NCBI GenBank assembly: GCA_002356635.1
Contig: CP023455.1
Location: 60,474 to 124,473 of the forward strand
Reading direction: 5' to 3'
Length of the DNA stretch: 64,000 bases
Origin: Rhodobacteraceae bacterium QY30
Lineage (GTDB): Bacteria; Pseudomonadota; Alphaproteobacteria; Rhodobacterales; Rhodobacteraceae
A program made the position numbers and the translations under genes. Of this stretch, positions 1 to 10,093 are shown piece by piece. Within the stretch, counting starts at the first letter, position 1, and the number at the start of each line of letters is the position of its first letter. Below the pieces are notes generated by a model. That model worked only from the letters and a program-made list of their open reading frames with translations, did no database searches and had not been told where the DNA came from.

Positions 1-252
1 TTTCCGCTTCCATCTGGCGAGGAGGGCAGTTGGTCGCGCATCCAGGCCATGCTGCACCGCGAGGATCCGCATCTTTACGCTGCCTGGTTCGCGGCCCTGA
101 CAGCCGAGCAGGTGGGGGACTCCTTGCGTCTGCTGGCACCCAGCCGGTTCCACGCCGACTACCTGCGATCGAACCATCTGCTGCGCCTGGAACGCACCGC
201 GCGGGCCTGTCTGGGCCAGCTTGCGCGGGTCGAGGTGGTGGCACCGGGGTAG
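1..252 (+). CDS. C-terminal fragment of a protein with a DnaA N-terminal-like domain
   Basis: An open frame runs in from the left edge and gives 83 residues before TAG at 250. The start and N-terminal part lie outside the window. The fragment resembles the small alpha/beta DnaA_N domain: a tryptophan-phenylalanine pair in a helix, then a stretch of the type L-x-L-x-A-P-S-x-F-x-x-x-Y-L ending in a basic helix. In Rhodobacteraceae such a domain also occurs at the C-terminus of HTH-containing proteins and plasmid initiators, so this need not be DnaA itself, in which the domain is N-terminal. The role is uncertain: replication or transcription protein, partner unknown. It precedes hutC by 131 bases and is probably transcribed independently. 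Confidence 0.5.
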   Translation, partial: FPLPSGEEGSWSRIQAMLHREDPHLYAAWFAALTAEQVGDSLRLLAPSRFHADYLRSNHLLRLERTARACLGQLARVEVVAPG

Positions 253-299
253 CGCTCCCACGGCTGAAGCGACCGCCACCGGGCGGCCAACACCAGTAT

Positions 300-336
300 T
301 TTGTCTGGACTTGACATCGCATATGTCTGGTATAAT
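300..336 (+). promoter_or_regulatory. hutC promoter with two HutC-like operator half-matches
   Basis: TTGACA (311-316) and an extended -10, TGGTATAAT (328-336), are seen; the 14-base spacer is short, so the extended -10 probably dominates. Two imperfect copies of the perfect operator found before hutI overlap it: TTTGTCTGGACTTG (300-313) and TATGTCTGGTATAA (322-335). Their starts are 22 bases apart, about two helical turns. This suggests negative autoregulation of hutC. Confidence 0.6.
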
Positions 337-383
337 CCACGGAAACGCAAGTTTCACCGTTTATCAACCAGGAATGGACGCGC

Positions 384-1073
384 GTGCCGGCCACCTACCG
401 CGACATCAAGACCGACATTCTGGGCAAGATCACCCGGGGCGAGTGGAAGCCGGGCAGCCTGATCCCCGGAGAGCTGGACCTGGCCGAAACCTACGGCTCG
501 GCCCGCGCCACGGTGAACCGCGCGATGCGGGAACTGGCCGATGAGGGGATCATCGAGCGCAAGCGCAAGTCCGGCTCGCGCGTCCGGCTGACGCCGCTTC
601 GGCAGGCGCGCTTCGACATTCCCGTGGTGCGCCACGAGATCGAGGAGCAGGGCCGCAGCTATCGCTATGCGCTGATCCGGTCCGAGGTGATCGCGGCCCC
701 CGACTGGCTGCGCGCCCGTCTGGCGCTGGCGCCGGGCGACAGGGTCCGGCACCTGGTCTGCCTGCATTTCGGCGACGGCACGCCCTGGCAGCATGAGGAC
801 CGCTGGATCAACCTGACCCTGCTGCCCCAGGCGGAGTCCGCAGATTTTTCTGCCAGCGGCCCGACCGAATGGCTGATGTCGCAGATTCCGTTCTCGTCGG
901 TCGAGATCAGCATCGCGGCCACGGCGGCCGACGAGGTCCTGGCCCAGCACCTGGATTGCGCGCCGGGGGATCCGCTTCTGATGACCGAACGGTCCACCCG
1001 GTGGAATGACCAGACGGTGACCTATGTCCGTCTGGTCCATCGGCCCGGCCACCGGATGACCACGCGCTATTAA
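384..1073 (+). CDS. hutC: Histidine utilisation repressor HutC (GntR family)
   Basis: The protein has 229 residues, typical for HutC. It has a GntR winged-helix DNA-binding domain (about 1-70; the recognition region includes ETYGSARATVNRAMREL) followed by a UTRA effector domain (about 90-225), which in this family binds urocanate and releases the operator. The start is GTG at 384 with a weak AGGA about ten bases upstream; the nearby ATG at 374 is in another frame. It is convergent with hutF, and the two stop codons share the bases TTAA at 1070-1073. Operator-like sequences occur at its own promoter and between hutF and hutI, so it probably controls the whole locus and itself. Identity is strong from sequence and context. 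Confidence 0.93.
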   Translation: MPATYRDIKTDILGKITRGEWKPGSLIPGELDLAETYGSARATVNRAMRELADEGIIERKRKSGSRVRLTPLRQARFDIPVVRHEIEEQGRSYRYALIRSEVIAAPDWLRARLALAPGDRVRHLVCLHFGDGTPWQHEDRWINLTLLPQAESADFSASGPTEWLMSQIPFSSVEISIAATAADEVLAQHLDCAPGDPLLMTERSTRWNDQTVTYVRLVHRPGHRMTTRY

Positions 1074-2449
1074 AGTCCCTGCCGCAGCGGGCGGACGGCG
1101 GCACGGTAGGCGGCGGTGATCTGGTCGCGCCGGATATGGCGGCCGCCTTCCACCAAGTGACGCCCGGCGGCCCAGACATCGGCGACCATGCCGCTGTCGC
1201 CCGCAAAGGCAAAACTGTCCAGGATGGTGTCACCGACCAGGCCTTCAAGGTCGGGATGCGTCCTGTCCAGCGCCAGAAGGTCGGCCCAGGCGCCGGTTTC
1301 GATCTGACCCGCCCCACGGCCGGCCGCGGCCGCCCCGCCCCGTGCCGCATCCTCCAGCAACCGCCGCCCGGTCGATCGGTCCGCCGTTGCCAATGCGGCG
1401 CGGCTGTGGTCGCGCAGTCGCTGGCTGGTCTCGAGCTGGCGCAGTTCCTCCGCCAGCGAAATGCGGATGTTGCTGTCGGACCCCAGCGCGATGGCGCTGC
1501 CCTCGCCAAGCCAGGTCGCGCCATCGAAGATCCCGTCGCCGAGGCTCGCCTCGGTCAGCGGACAAAGGCCAGCGACCGCGCCGCTGCGAGCCAGGGCGCG
1601 GGTTTCATGCGGTTGCATCTGGGTGATGTGGATCAGGCACCAGCGTGCCGAAAGGTCAAGGTTCTGAAGCACCCATTCCACCGGACGCCGCCCCAGCGCG
1701 GACTGCACCTGTTCCACCTCGGCCAGCGTTTCGGCCAGGTGCATGTGGATCGGCGCACCTGGGCGCAGCGCCGCAAAGTCCGCCAGTGACCGGGGATCGA
1801 CGGCGCGCAGCGAATGGGGCGCAACGCCCAGAACGGTGTCGGCGGGCAGGGCGCGAAGCGCCTTGTCCGCGGCATCGATCAGGCGGCCATAGCGGTCGGG
1901 GTCATTGCCGAACCGCCGCTGGCCCGGGCCAAGCGGGCGCTTGTCCAGTCCTCCAAACTGATACGCCACGGGAAGAAGCGTCAGGCCGATGCCGCTCGTC
2001 TCGGCGGCGGCGGCGATTCGGGCCGACATCTCGGCCAGGTCATCATAAGCTCCGCCGTCGGGCCGATGGTGCAGGTAGTGGAATTCGACGCTTGCGGCAT
2101 AGCCCGCTTCCAACATCTCCATCTGCACCTGGGCGGCAATGGCCTGCACCTGCTCCGGGGTGATGCGGTCCAGGAAGGCATACATCAGCTGGCGCCAGGT
2201 CCAGAAGCTGTCGGACGGCTCGGCTCCGCGCCGTTCGGTCAGGCCCGCCATGGCGCGCTGGAAGGCGTGGGAATGGCAATTCGTCGGGGCCGGGACCAGA
2301 ACGCCCACCTTCCGCGCACCGATGGGCACCGGGCCTTCGCCCAGTTCCGCGATGCGTCCGTCGGGGCCGATCCCGACAGTGACGTCCCGATGCCATCCAT
2401 CCGCCAGAAGCGCCTGTTCCGCCCAGATCCTCTTCATGTCGCCAACCAT
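1070..2449 (-). CDS. hutF: Formimidoylglutamate deiminase HutF
   Basis: A 459-residue amidohydrolase-superfamily enzyme that deaminates N-formimino-L-glutamate to N-formyl-L-glutamate and ammonia, the fourth step of the five-step histidine pathway. The metal-site motif H-S-H is at residues 59-61 (NCHSHAFQR). A later HMHLAET segment and a GSDSN segment supply further metal and catalytic positions of the family. Length fits HutF (about 450). ATG 2449 is used; a second in-frame ATG at 2437 (MKRIWAE) fits the usual N-terminus equally well, and neither has a clear Shine-Dalgarno sequence. It is divergent from hutI. Presence of HutF with HutG defines the formylglutamate branch rather than direct HutG-type formiminoglutamase. 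Confidence 0.93.
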   Translation of the reverse strand: MVGDMKRIWAEQALLADGWHRDVTVGIGPDGRIAELGEGPVPIGARKVGVLVPAPTNCHSHAFQRAMAGLTERRGAEPSDSFWTWRQLMYAFLDRITPEQVQAIAAQVQMEMLEAGYAASVEFHYLHHRPDGGAYDDLAEMSARIAAAAETSGIGLTLLPVAYQFGGLDKRPLGPGQRRFGNDPDRYGRLIDAADKALRALPADTVLGVAPHSLRAVDPRSLADFAALRPGAPIHMHLAETLAEVEQVQSALGRRPVEWVLQNLDLSARWCLIHITQMQPHETRALARSGAVAGLCPLTEASLGDGIFDGATWLGEGSAIALGSDSNIRISLAEELRQLETSQRLRDHSRAALATADRSTGRRLLEDAARGGAAAAGRGAGQIETGAWADLLALDRTHPDLEGLVGDTILDSFAFAGDSGMVADVWAAGRHLVEGGRHIRRDQITAAYRAAVRPLRQGL

Positions 2450-2450
2450 C

Positions 2451-2480
2451 TTGACTCTCGCTTATGTCCAGACATAAAAC
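2451..2480. promoter_or_regulatory. HutC operator in the hutF/hutI gap
   Basis: A perfect inverted repeat TATGTC-CA-GACATA occupies 2463-2476 in the 61-base gap between the divergent hutF and hutI starts. TTGACT (2451-2456) and an AT-rich -10-like stretch near 2473-2479 place the operator across the hutI core promoter. The repeat is also matched imperfectly twice at hutC, which supports it as the HutC site. Confidence 0.75.
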
Positions 2481-2510
2481 ATATTACAGCAGGCTAAACA
2501 AGGGGCGTCC

Positions 2511-3695
2511 ATGCTTCTCACCCACGCCACTCTTGCGACGATGACCGATCGCCCCGACTTCGTGGAAGACGCGGCGATTCAGCTGGAAGGTGAGCGGATC
2601 GCCTGGGTCGGCCCGATGTCCGAAGCCCCCGTCCGCGATGGCAGCGTGAACCTGGGCGGACGGCTGGTCACGCCCGGGCTGATCGACTGCCACACCCATC
2701 TGGTCCACGGCGGAAACCGCGCCCGGGAATTCAAGATGCGGCTGGACGGCGCCAGTTATGAGGAGGTGGCGCAGGCCGGGGGCGGTATCGTTTCGACCGT
2801 GCGGGCCACGCGCGCGGCAAGCGAGGCCGACCTGCTGTCCAGCGCCCTCGGGCGGCTGGACCGGATGCTGGCCGAAGGCGTGACCACGGTCGAGGTGAAA
2901 TCGGGATACGGTCTGACCGTCGCGGATGAACTTAAGTTGCTGCGCGTGGCCCGTGCACTGGAACGGGCGCGGCCGGTGACGGTTCATGCGACCTTGCTGG
3001 CCGCCCATGCCGTGCCGCCCGAATTCAAGGGCCGTGCCGACGACTATCTCCACGAGGTCTGCATCCCCGCGCTGCATGCTGCCCATGCCGAAGGGCTGGT
3101 CGATTCGGTCGACGGATTCTGCGAAGGCATCGCCTTTTCACCCGCCCAGATCGAGCGGGTCTTCGTCGAAGCCCGCAAGCTTGGCCTGCCGGTGCGGCTT
3201 CATGCCGAGCAGCTGTCGAACCTGGGCGGCGCGGCACTGGCTGCGCGACACGGCGCGCTTTCGGCCGATCACCTGGAATATCTGGACGCTGCGGGTGCGC
3301 TGGCGATGGCCGAGGCCGGCACGGTGGCGGTGATCCTGCCCGGCGCCTTCTACACCCTGCGCGAAACGCAACCGCCGCCGATCGACCTGCTGCGCCAGCA
3401 CGGCGTTCGCATGGCCGTGGCCACCGACTGCAACCCGGGGACCGCGCCGATGACCTCGCTTCCACTCGCCATGAACATGGCCTGCACGCTGTTCCGCATG
3501 ACCCCGGATGAGGTTCTGGCCGGCGTGACCACCCATGCCGCCGCGGCGCTTGGCCTGTCCGACCGGGGCCGGATCGCCGTGGGCCAGCGCGCCGACCTTG
3601 CCATCTGGGAGGCCCGCGATCCGGCCGAACTGTCCTACCGGATCGGCGCCACGCCGCTTTATGCCCGCATTCATGGAGGCCGACTTGACGCCTGA
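2511..3695 (+). CDS. hutI: Imidazolonepropionase HutI
   Basis: A 394-residue amidohydrolase that hydrolyses 4-imidazolone-5-propionate to N-formimino-L-glutamate, the third step of histidine breakdown, in the cytoplasm. The metal-binding H-x-H is at 61-63 ([10 protein letters not shown]). The downstream HAEQLS and [10 protein letters not shown] segments are typical of HutI metal and substrate positions. Start ATG 2511 has AGGGG five bases upstream. It is the first gene of hutI-hutH-hutG-hutU and lies directly after the operator. The last codons overlap or closely abut the start of hutH, which indicates translational coupling. Confidence 0.95.
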   Translation: MLLTHATLATMTDRPDFVEDAAIQLEGERIAWVGPMSEAPVRDGSVNLGGRLVTPGLIDCHTHLVHGGNRAREFKMRLDGASYEEVAQAGGGIVSTVRATRAASEADLLSSALGRLDRMLAEGVTTVEVKSGYGLTVADELKLLRVARALERARPVTVHATLLAAHAVPPEFKGRADDYLHEVCIPALHAAHAEGLVDSVDGFCEGIAFSPAQIERVFVEARKLGLPVRLHAEQLSNLGGAALAARHGALSADHLEYLDAAGALAMAEAGTVAVILPGAFYTLRETQPPPIDLLRQHGVRMAVATDCNPGTAPMTSLPLAMNMACTLFRMTPDEVLAGVTTHAAAALGLSDRGRIAVGQRADLAIWEARDPAELSYRIGATPLYARIHGGRLDA

Positions 3696-5235
3696 GCTTA
3701 CGCCCGAAATCCTGATCCCCGGCGAAAACGGCCTGGCCCAGCTGGAGCGGATCTGGCGCAGGGGTGCCCCGGCGATCCTATCCCCCGCCGCCCGTCCCGC
3801 TGTCGAGACCGCGGCCGCGCGCGTGGCCGAAGCGGCGCAGGGCGATGCCGCGGTTTATGGCGTGAACACGGGCTTCGGCAAGCTGGCCAGCCTGAAGATC
3901 GCGCCGAAGGACACCGCCAAGCTTCAGGAAAACCTGATCCTGTCGCATTGCTGTGGCGTGGGGGAACCGATCCCCACCAACACCACCCGCCTGATGATGG
4001 TCCTGAAGCTTCTGAGCCTGGGCCGCGGTGCCTCGGGCGTGCGGTGGGAACTGATCGAGCTGATGCAGGACATGCTGGTCCGCGGGGTGACGCCGGTTGT
4101 TCCGGCGCAGGGATCGGTGGGGGCCAGCGGCGATCTGGCACCGCTGGCGCATATGACCGCGGTGCTGATCGGCCACGGACAGGCCGAAGTGCAGGGCCGC
4201 GTCCTGCCCGGGGCCGAGGCGCTGGCGGCGGTCGGGCTGACCCCGATCCCGCTGGGCCCGAAAGAGGGGCTGGCCTTCATCAATGGCACCCAGTTTTCCA
4301 CCGCCTTCGCGCTGGCGGGCCTGTTCGGTGCCTGGAATGCGGCACGGTCGTCGCTGGTGATCTCGGCGCTGTCGACCGACGCGATCATGGGCTCGACCGC
4401 GCCCTTGCAGCCCGAGATTCACGCCCTTCGCGGCCATGCCGGGCAGATCGAGGCTGCGGCGACGATGCGCGCGTTGCTCGACGGTTCGGTGATCCGCGAA
4501 AGCCATCGCACCGGCGATGCCCGCGTCCAGGATCCGTATTGCATTCGCTGCCAGCCGCAGGTGACCGGCGCGGCGATGGACGTGCTGCGGCAGGCCGCCC
4601 GCACGCTGCGGATCGAGGCGAACGCCGCCACCGACAATCCGCTGGTGCTGGCCGGGGTCGGGCGCATCGTCTCGGGCGGGAACTTCCATGCGGAACCAGT
4701 GGGCTTTGCCGCCGACATGATCGCGCTGGCGGTCAGTGAAATCGGAGCCATCGCGCAGCGCCGGGTGGCGCTGATGGTGGACCCGACGCTGTCCTTCGAC
4801 CTGCCGCCCTTCCTGACGCCGGAACCGGGACTGAATTCGGGCCTGATGATCGCCGAAGTCACCACTGCCGCGCTGATGAGCGAGAACAAGCACCTGGCCA
4901 ACCCCTGCGTGACCGACAGCACGCCGACGTCCGCCAATCAGGAGGACCATGTCAGCATGGCTGCCCACGGCGCGCGGCGGCTGGGGCGGATGGTCGAAAA
5001 CCTGAACCGCATTCTGGGGGTCGAACTTCTGTGCGCGGCGCAGGGGGTCGAATTCCGGGCTCCGCTTGTCACTTCGGCGCCCTTGCAGCGCGTGCTGGCC
5101 CGCCTGCGGCAGGACGTGGCGACGCTGGGCCAGGACCGCTACCTGGCCCCCGACCTGGAACGCGCGGGCCGGATGGTCGGGGAAGGCACCATCGCGGCGG
5201 CCTGCGGCCTTGCGTTGCCGGAGGTGACACAATGA
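3685..5235 (+). CDS. hutH: Histidine ammonia-lyase HutH
   Basis: Deaminates L-histidine to trans-urocanate. The tripeptide Ala-Ser-Gly that cyclises to the MIO electrophile is at residues 147-149 ([11 protein letters not shown]), and the long helical lyase fold follows; 516 residues is normal for HutH. I prefer the TTG start at 3685 because GGAGG (3675-3679) lies five bases upstream; ATG 3673 would add four residues but has no ribosome-binding site. Either start overlaps the end of hutI. A further in-frame extension upstream lies inside hutI and is rejected. The stop overlaps the hutG start as ATGA. Confidence 0.94.
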   Translation: MTPELTPEILIPGENGLAQLERIWRRGAPAILSPAARPAVETAAARVAEAAQGDAAVYGVNTGFGKLASLKIAPKDTAKLQENLILSHCCGVGEPIPTNTTRLMMVLKLLSLGRGASGVRWELIELMQDMLVRGVTPVVPAQGSVGASGDLAPLAHMTAVLIGHGQAEVQGRVLPGAEALAAVGLTPIPLGPKEGLAFINGTQFSTAFALAGLFGAWNAARSSLVISALSTDAIMGSTAPLQPEIHALRGHAGQIEAAATMRALLDGSVIRESHRTGDARVQDPYCIRCQPQVTGAAMDVLRQAARTLRIEANAATDNPLVLAGVGRIVSGGNFHAEPVGFAADMIALAVSEIGAIAQRRVALMVDPTLSFDLPPFLTPEPGLNSGLMIAEVTTAALMSENKHLANPCVTDSTPTSANQEDHVSMAAHGARRLGRMVENLNRILGVELLCAAQGVEFRAPLVTSAPLQRVLARLRQDVATLGQDRYLAPDLERAGRMVGEGTIAAACGLALPEVTQ

Positions 5236-6053
5236 CGCCGGTTGCCGTTGCTGCGGGTGACAGCCCCGTGATCCTGGCCCAGCCGCATGGCGGGACGTGG
5301 CTGCCCGACGATCTGTTTGCGCGGTTGAACGCCATCGGGCAGGCACGGGCCGATACCGATTGGCACATCACCGCGCTGTATGACGGCCTCTTGCCGGGGG
5401 CGACGGTGGTGCGCGCCACGGTCCATCGCTATGCCATCGATGCGAACCGCGATCCCGCCGGGGCCTCGCTTTACCCCGGCCAGAACACGACCGACCTGTG
5501 TCCGGTGACGGATTTTGACGGCCGGCCGATCTGGCGGGACGGGCAGGGGCCCTCGGCCGATGAGGTCGAGTCGCGGCGGCTGGCCTGGCACGCGCCCTAC
5601 CATGCCGCCCTTCAGGCCGAGGTCGACCGCGTGCGCGCCCGGCACGGAATCGCGGTGGTCTACGATTGCCATTCGATCCGGTCGCGGATTCCGTTCCTGT
5701 TCGACGGCTTGCTGCCGGTCTTTTCCATCGGAACGAATGGCGGCACCACCTGCGACCGCGCGATCGAGGCAGCCATGGTCCGGCACTGCGCCGCCGCCGC
5801 GCCGGCCCTTGACATGGTGTTGAACGGGCGCTTCCGGGGCGGCTGGACGACACGCCATTACGGCCGGCCCGAAGCCGGGGTCCATGCCGTGCAAATGGAA
5901 CTGGCGCAGCGCGCCTATCTGGCCGCCGAGGCCGATCCCTGGCCGCTGGACCCGCAGCGCGCGGGTGCCCTGCGCCAGGTGCTTGGTCCGTTGCTTGCCG
6001 AACTTGACCGCCTTGCCAGATCCGGGGTGGCCGCGCGCCCTCGGGGCATGTGA
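5232..6053 (+). CDS. hutG: N-formylglutamate deformylase HutG
   Basis: A 273-residue zinc-type N-formylglutamate amidohydrolase that releases formate and L-glutamate from the HutF product, the last pathway step. Family features visible are HGG near residues 20-22, the central YDCHSIRS segment and the ANRDP segment. ATG 5232 overlaps the hutH stop (ATGA), so translation is coupled. It is one of the tightest gene junctions in the hut operon. Earlier in-frame starts would lie within hutH and are not supported. Confidence 0.92.
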   Translation: MTPVAVAAGDSPVILAQPHGGTWLPDDLFARLNAIGQARADTDWHITALYDGLLPGATVVRATVHRYAIDANRDPAGASLYPGQNTTDLCPVTDFDGRPIWRDGQGPSADEVESRRLAWHAPYHAALQAEVDRVRARHGIAVVYDCHSIRSRIPFLFDGLLPVFSIGTNGGTTCDRAIEAAMVRHCAAAAPALDMVLNGRFRGGWTTRHYGRPEAGVHAVQMELAQRAYLAAEADPWPLDPQRAGALRQVLGPLLAELDRLARSGVAARPRGM

Positions 6054-6083
6054 TCCGATCCTTCCGCCTGAGGAGCCTTTGCC

Positions 6084-7781
6084 ATGACCGTGAACTCCCG
6101 CCACAACACCCGCGACATCTTCCCGCCGACCGGCACGGAGAAGACCGCGAAAACCTGGCAGACCGAAGCCGCGCTGCGGATGCTGATGAACAACCTCCAC
6201 CCCGACGTGGCCGAGAACCCGCATGAACTCGTGGTCTATGGCGGCATCGGCCGCGCCGCCCGCACCTGGGAGGATTTCGACACCATCGTCGCGTCCTTGC
6301 GCGATCTTGAAGCCGACGAGACGCTGGTCGTGCAGTCGGGCAAGCCCATCGCCATCGTGCGCACCCATGCGGATGCCCCGCGCGTGCTGATCGCCAACTC
6401 GAACCTGGTTCCGCACTGGGCCACATGGGAGCATTTCAACGAATTGGACCGCAAGGGCCTGGCGATGTACGGCCAGATGACCGCCGGGTCGTGGATCTAC
6501 ATCGGCACGCAGGGCATCGTGCAGGGCACCTACGAGACCTTCGCCGAGGCAGGGCGCCAGCATTACGACGGCAACCTTGCGGGCAAGTGGATCCTGACCG
6601 GCGGCCTTGGCGGGATGGGCGGCGCGCAGCCCCTTGCGGCGGTGATGGCGGGGGCCTGCTGCCTTGCCGTCGAATGCGACGAGACGCGGGCCGACTTCCG
6701 GATCCGCACCCGCTATTGCGACGCCAAGGCGCACAGCCTGGACGAGGCGCTGGCCCTCATCGAACAATGGACCCGCGCGGGCGAGGCGAAGTCCGTCGCC
6801 CTGATCGGCAACGCCGCCGACATCTTCCCCGAGATCCTGCGCCGGATGCGGGCCGGCGAGGCGCTGCCCAACGGCGGGCCCGACATCGTGACCGACCAGA
6901 CCAGCGCACACGACCCGCTGCACGGCTACCTGCCGAAAGGCTGGACCGTCGCCGAATGGCGCGCCCGGCAGGAGACCGACCCGAAGGCGGTGGAACGGGC
7001 CGCCCGCGCCTCGATGCGCGACCATGTGGCCGCGATGGTGGGCTTCTGGAACGCGGGCGTGCCCACGCTGGACTACGGCAACAACATCCGCCAGGTTGCC
7101 AAGGACGAAGGGCTGGACAATGCCTTCGCCTTCCCCGGGTTCGTTCCGGCCTACATCCGTCCACTGTTCTGCAAAGGCATCGGCCCGTTCCGCTGGGTGG
7201 CGCTGTCGGGCGACGCCGAGGACATCTACAAGACCGACGAAGCGATGAAGCGCCTGTTCCCCGAAAACGCCCATCTGCACCGCTGGCTGGACATGGCGCG
7301 CGACCGGATCGCCTTCCAGGGCCTGCCCGCCCGCATCTGCTGGATAGGCCTCGGCGACCGTCACCATGCGGGGGTGATGTTCAACGAGATGGTCGCGCGC
7401 GGCGAACTGAAGGCGCCCATCGTGGTCGGTCGCGACCACCTCGACTCCGGCTCGGTCGCCAGCCCCAACCGCGAGACGGAAGCGATGCTCGACGGCTCGG
7501 ACGCCGTGTCCGACTGGCCGCTTCTGAACGCGCTGGTCAACACGGCCTCGGGCGCGACCTGGGTCAGCCTGCATCACGGCGGCGGCGTCGGCATGGGCTT
7601 TTCGCAGCACGCCGGCGTGGTCATCGTGGCCGACGGCACGCCTGAGGCGGCCAGGCGGCTGGAGCGGGTGTTGTGGAATGACCCGGCCTCGGGCGTCTGG
7701 CGCCATGCCGATGCCGGCTACCCGGACGCCATCGACTGCGCGCGGCGCAACGGGCTGCGGCTGCCGCGGATCCTGGGCTGA
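6084..7781 (+). CDS. hutU: Urocanate hydratase HutU
   Basis: A 565-residue NAD-dependent enzyme that hydrates urocanate to 4-imidazolone-5-propionate, the second step. The glycine-rich [12 protein letters not shown] segment is the NAD-binding region. The late [13 protein letters not shown] segment carries the cysteine conserved near the bound NAD. Length is typical (about 555). It follows hutG by 30 bases, with a GAGG-type site before the ATG, and ends the operon. No obvious terminator hairpin follows within the short gap to the convergent DUF2256 gene. Confidence 0.95.
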   Translation: MTVNSRHNTRDIFPPTGTEKTAKTWQTEAALRMLMNNLHPDVAENPHELVVYGGIGRAARTWEDFDTIVASLRDLEADETLVVQSGKPIAIVRTHADAPRVLIANSNLVPHWATWEHFNELDRKGLAMYGQMTAGSWIYIGTQGIVQGTYETFAEAGRQHYDGNLAGKWILTGGLGGMGGAQPLAAVMAGACCLAVECDETRADFRIRTRYCDAKAHSLDEALALIEQWTRAGEAKSVALIGNAADIFPEILRRMRAGEALPNGGPDIVTDQTSAHDPLHGYLPKGWTVAEWRARQETDPKAVERAARASMRDHVAAMVGFWNAGVPTLDYGNNIRQVAKDEGLDNAFAFPGFVPAYIRPLFCKGIGPFRWVALSGDAEDIYKTDEAMKRLFPENAHLHRWLDMARDRIAFQGLPARICWIGLGDRHHAGVMFNEMVARGELKAPIVVGRDHLDSGSVASPNRETEAMLDGSDAVSDWPLLNALVNTASGATWVSLHHGGGVGMGFSQHAGVVIVADGTPEAARRLERVLWNDPASGVWRHADAGYPDAIDCARRNGLRLPRILG

Positions 7782-7839
7782 CCTTCCGAACCGGCCCGGT
7801 CGATTTGCCACCGGTGGCGCTCGCCCGGGGCTTTCAGCG

Positions 7840-8016
7840 TCAGCCTTCCGGCGCCGCTTCGCGCGTCTGGCCCCGCGTCGTACGCGCGCCACGGCAGCGG
7901 TCCGAGCAATAGCGGACCTGATCCCAGTCGCGCGCCCACTTCCGACGCCAGGTGAAAGGGCGCCCGCAGACGGCGCAGGTCTTGACCGGCAGGTCCGATT
8001 TGCGCCGCGCCTTCAC
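7840..8016 (-). CDS. DUF2256 domain small zinc-binding-like protein
   Basis: A 58-residue protein with two cysteine pairs, C14-x2-C17 and C37-x3-C41, around the core [13 protein letters not shown]. This is the signature of DUF2256, a small protein with probable metal binding and no known function. Start GTG 8016 overlaps the stop of the upstream SDR gene as GTGA, so the two are translationally coupled; this pairing is the only functional hint. The C-terminal dozen residues are low complexity. Confidence 0.8.
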   Translation of the reverse strand: MKARRKSDLPVKTCAVCGRPFTWRRKWARDWDQVRYCSDRCRGARTTRGQTREAAPEG

Positions 8017-8675
8017 CACTCCACCGGCTGGCCTTTCCAGTCCCAAAAGGAACCGTTGTCGGCGGGGGTCAGACGTTCCATCACCGCCAGAAGCGCCTCG
8101 GCTGCCTGCCGGGGCGTGATGGTGGGATGATTGCCCGCGAAAGGGGTGCTGAGCGGGGTTTCGACGGTGCCGGGATGCAGGGCAACCACAATCGCCTCGG
8201 GGCGCTTGCGCGCGATTTCGATGGCGGCAGTGCGAAGGATCTGGTTCTGCGCCGCCTTGGCGGCCCGGTAGCTGATCCATCCGCCCAGCCGGTTGTCCCC
8301 GATCGAGCCGACCCGCGCCGAAAGCGAGGCAAAGACCACACGTCCCGAACGGTGCAGCAAGGGCGAGAAATACCGCAACGCCAGCGCAACGCCGATGGCA
8401 TTCAGCGCGAATTGCGCCGCCATGGCCTGAGCATCGATCGCGTTCAGGCTCTTTTCCGGCCGGTGGTCACCGATTTGCAACGCGCCGGTGGCGTTGAAGA
8501 CCAGATCGAAGCCCCCCTCCAGCGCAGCGGCGGCGCGGGCGACATTGTCCTGATCGGTCAGGTCCAGCCCGTGTTCGCGCCGCGACAGGCCGGTCACATC
8601 GGCACCCCGGGCGCGCAAGTCCTGCACCAGCGCGCTGCCGATCCCGCCGCTGGATCCCAGGACCAGCGCCCTCAT
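8013..8675 (-). CDS. Short-chain dehydrogenase, CsgA/C-factor-like
   Basis: A 220-residue SDR. The cofactor loop is GSSGGIG near residues 7-13, and the catalytic Y-x3-K appears in SYRAAKAA with a preceding serine in FASLSARVG. It resembles the short CsgA-like SDRs annotated as cell-cell signalling or C-factor homologues; substrate unknown. ATG 8675 has AAAGG eight bases upstream; a GTG at 8684 would add three residues but overlaps that site. It is followed immediately by the DUF2256 gene. It lies on the border between the hut locus and the acyl-CoA island and has no clear link to either. Confidence 0.8.
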   Translation of the reverse strand: MRALVLGSSGGIGSALVQDLRARGADVTGLSRREHGLDLTDQDNVARAAAALEGGFDLVFNATGALQIGDHRPEKSLNAIDAQAMAAQFALNAIGVALALRYFSPLLHRSGRVVFASLSARVGSIGDNRLGGWISYRAAKAAQNQILRTAAIEIARKRPEAIVVALHPGTVETPLSTPFAGNHPTITPRQAAEALLAVMERLTPADNGSFWDWKGQPVEW

Positions 8676-8743
8676 CCCCCGCACCTTTCACCGATGTTTT
8701 CTGTCACCGGGACACGCGCCCTCATGCTCGGCTCCTGCGGTTC

Positions 8744-8799
8744 GGACGGGCGGCCAGAGGCTGGCCGTCCGTCGGATTTCACCGCGGGTTGGTCCGCGG
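8744..8799. terminator. Pair of GC-rich hairpins between gene groups
   Basis: Two stem-loops are visible in the 212-base gap after the acyl-CoA dehydrogenase stop: GGCCAG-AGG-CTGGCC with extended flanking pairing (about 8744-8774), and CCGCGG-N6-CCGCGG (8782-8799). Neither has a T-run, so termination is only possible, not shown. Confidence 0.3.
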
Positions 8800-8887
8800 A
8801 TGCCGCAATCCTGAGGCGTTCGGCGCCGAAGGTCCAGCGCCGTTCGGCCCGTGTTCCGTCACTTCGGTAGAAGGTGCACGCGCGCGA

Positions 8888-10033
8888 TCAGAGGCTGCGC
8901 GAGATCAGTTCCTTCATGATCTCGGACGTGCCGCCGTAGATGCGGTGGATCCGGGCATCGGCATACATGCGGCAGATGTCGTAGTCGCGCATGAAGCCGT
9001 AGCCGCCGTGCAGCTGGACGCAGGCATCCACGACACGGCCCTGCAGTTCGGCACACCAGAGCTTCGCCATCGAGGCCTCGGACGTGCTCAGCTGGTGCTG
9101 CAGGTGCTTGCGGATGCACTGGTCGATGAAGGCCCAGCCCACCGACAGTTCAGTCTTCAGATCGGCAAGCTTATGGCGCGTCACCTGGAAATCGGCGATC
9201 GCCTGCCCGAAGGCCTTACGTTCGCGCACATAGTCCAGGGTGAGGTCGAAGGCCTTCTGTGCGGCGGCGATGGCGGTCAGGCCGATGATCAGCCGTTCCT
9301 GCGGCAGTTCGGACATGAGCATGTTCATCGCCCGACCTTCGGCGCCCAGCAGGTTCGCTGCCGGAACGCGAACGTTGTCGAAGAACAGCTCCGACGTATC
9401 CGCCGAAAGCTGGCCCAGCTTGTCAAGGTTGCGGCCACGGCGGAAGCCGGGCCGATCGGTTTCGACAACGATCAGGCTCATGTTGCCCGAACCGCGGCCT
9501 TCGCCGGTCCGGGTCACGGTGATCACCAGATCGGCGTGCTGACCGTTCGAGATGAAGGTCTTGCTGCCGTTGATGATGAAATCATCGCCGTCACGAACCG
9601 CCGAGGTGCGGACACCCTGCAGGTCCGATCCGGTGCCCGGCTCGGTCATGGCGATGGCGCAGACGGTTTTCCCCGCCACCATTCCCGGCAGCCAGCGTTC
9701 TTTCTGTTCGGGCGTCGCGTGTTGCAGAATGTAGCCCAGGCACACATCGGAGTGGACCGAGATGTCGGCCGCGGGACCGGCAAAGCCGGAATAGGCCATT
9801 TCTTCGCAGATGATCGTGTTCATCCGGAAATCGCCGCCGACGCCGTCGTAGTCTTCGGGGACGGTGGGGCAAAGAAGGCCCGCCTCGCCGGCTTTCTGCC
9901 AGAAGGCACGATCAACGATCCCGGCTTCTTCCCAACGGGCGAAGTTCGGGGCGACCTCGGTTTCTATGAAGCGACGGACGGTCTGCCGCAGATGGGCGTG
10001 TTCCTCGTCATAAATCTCGCGTTCGGGCAGCAT
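8888..10033 (-). CDS. Acyl-CoA dehydrogenase, long-chain type
   Basis: A 381-residue FAD acyl-CoA dehydrogenase (alpha, beta, alpha domains) that introduces an alpha-beta double bond and passes electrons to ETF. The sequence is closest in style to mitochondrial LCAD: the catalytic-base candidate is Glu246 in ELPQERLII, and the C-terminal position used in MCAD is glycine (YGGTSEIM). MTEPGTGSDL is the flavin-contact segment. ATG 10033 is chosen because GAGGA lies five bases before it; ATG 10045 would add MRIV without a site. It follows the paralogous gene at 10133-11290, separated by a terminator-like hairpin. Confidence 0.88.
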   Translation of the reverse strand: MLPEREIYDEEHAHLRQTVRRFIETEVAPNFARWEEAGIVDRAFWQKAGEAGLLCPTVPEDYDGVGGDFRMNTIICEEMAYSGFAGPAADISVHSDVCLGYILQHATPEQKERWLPGMVAGKTVCAIAMTEPGTGSDLQGVRTSAVRDGDDFIINGSKTFISNGQHADLVITVTRTGEGRGSGNMSLIVVETDRPGFRRGRNLDKLGQLSADTSELFFDNVRVPAANLLGAEGRAMNMLMSELPQERLIIGLTAIAAAQKAFDLTLDYVRERKAFGQAIADFQVTRHKLADLKTELSVGWAFIDQCIRKHLQHQLSTSEASMAKLWCAELQGRVVDACVQLHGGYGFMRDYDICRMYADARIHRIYGGTSEIMKELISRSL

Positions 10034-10093
10034 TACGATCCTCATCGGTCAACGAGGCGGGGCCTCGAAGGTGTTCTGCGCGGTAGCGCAGGC

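Noticed and set aside
3535..3684. N-terminal extension of hutH into hutI
   Set aside because: Lies within the well-supported hutI coding region; the TTG at 3685 has a Shine-Dalgarno sequence and gives the normal HutH length.
5139..7892. Very long minus-strand open frame opposite hutG/hutU
   Set aside because: Composition and the absence of recognisable domains fit a GC-rich antisense shadow; hutG and hutU on the plus strand are complete and well supported.
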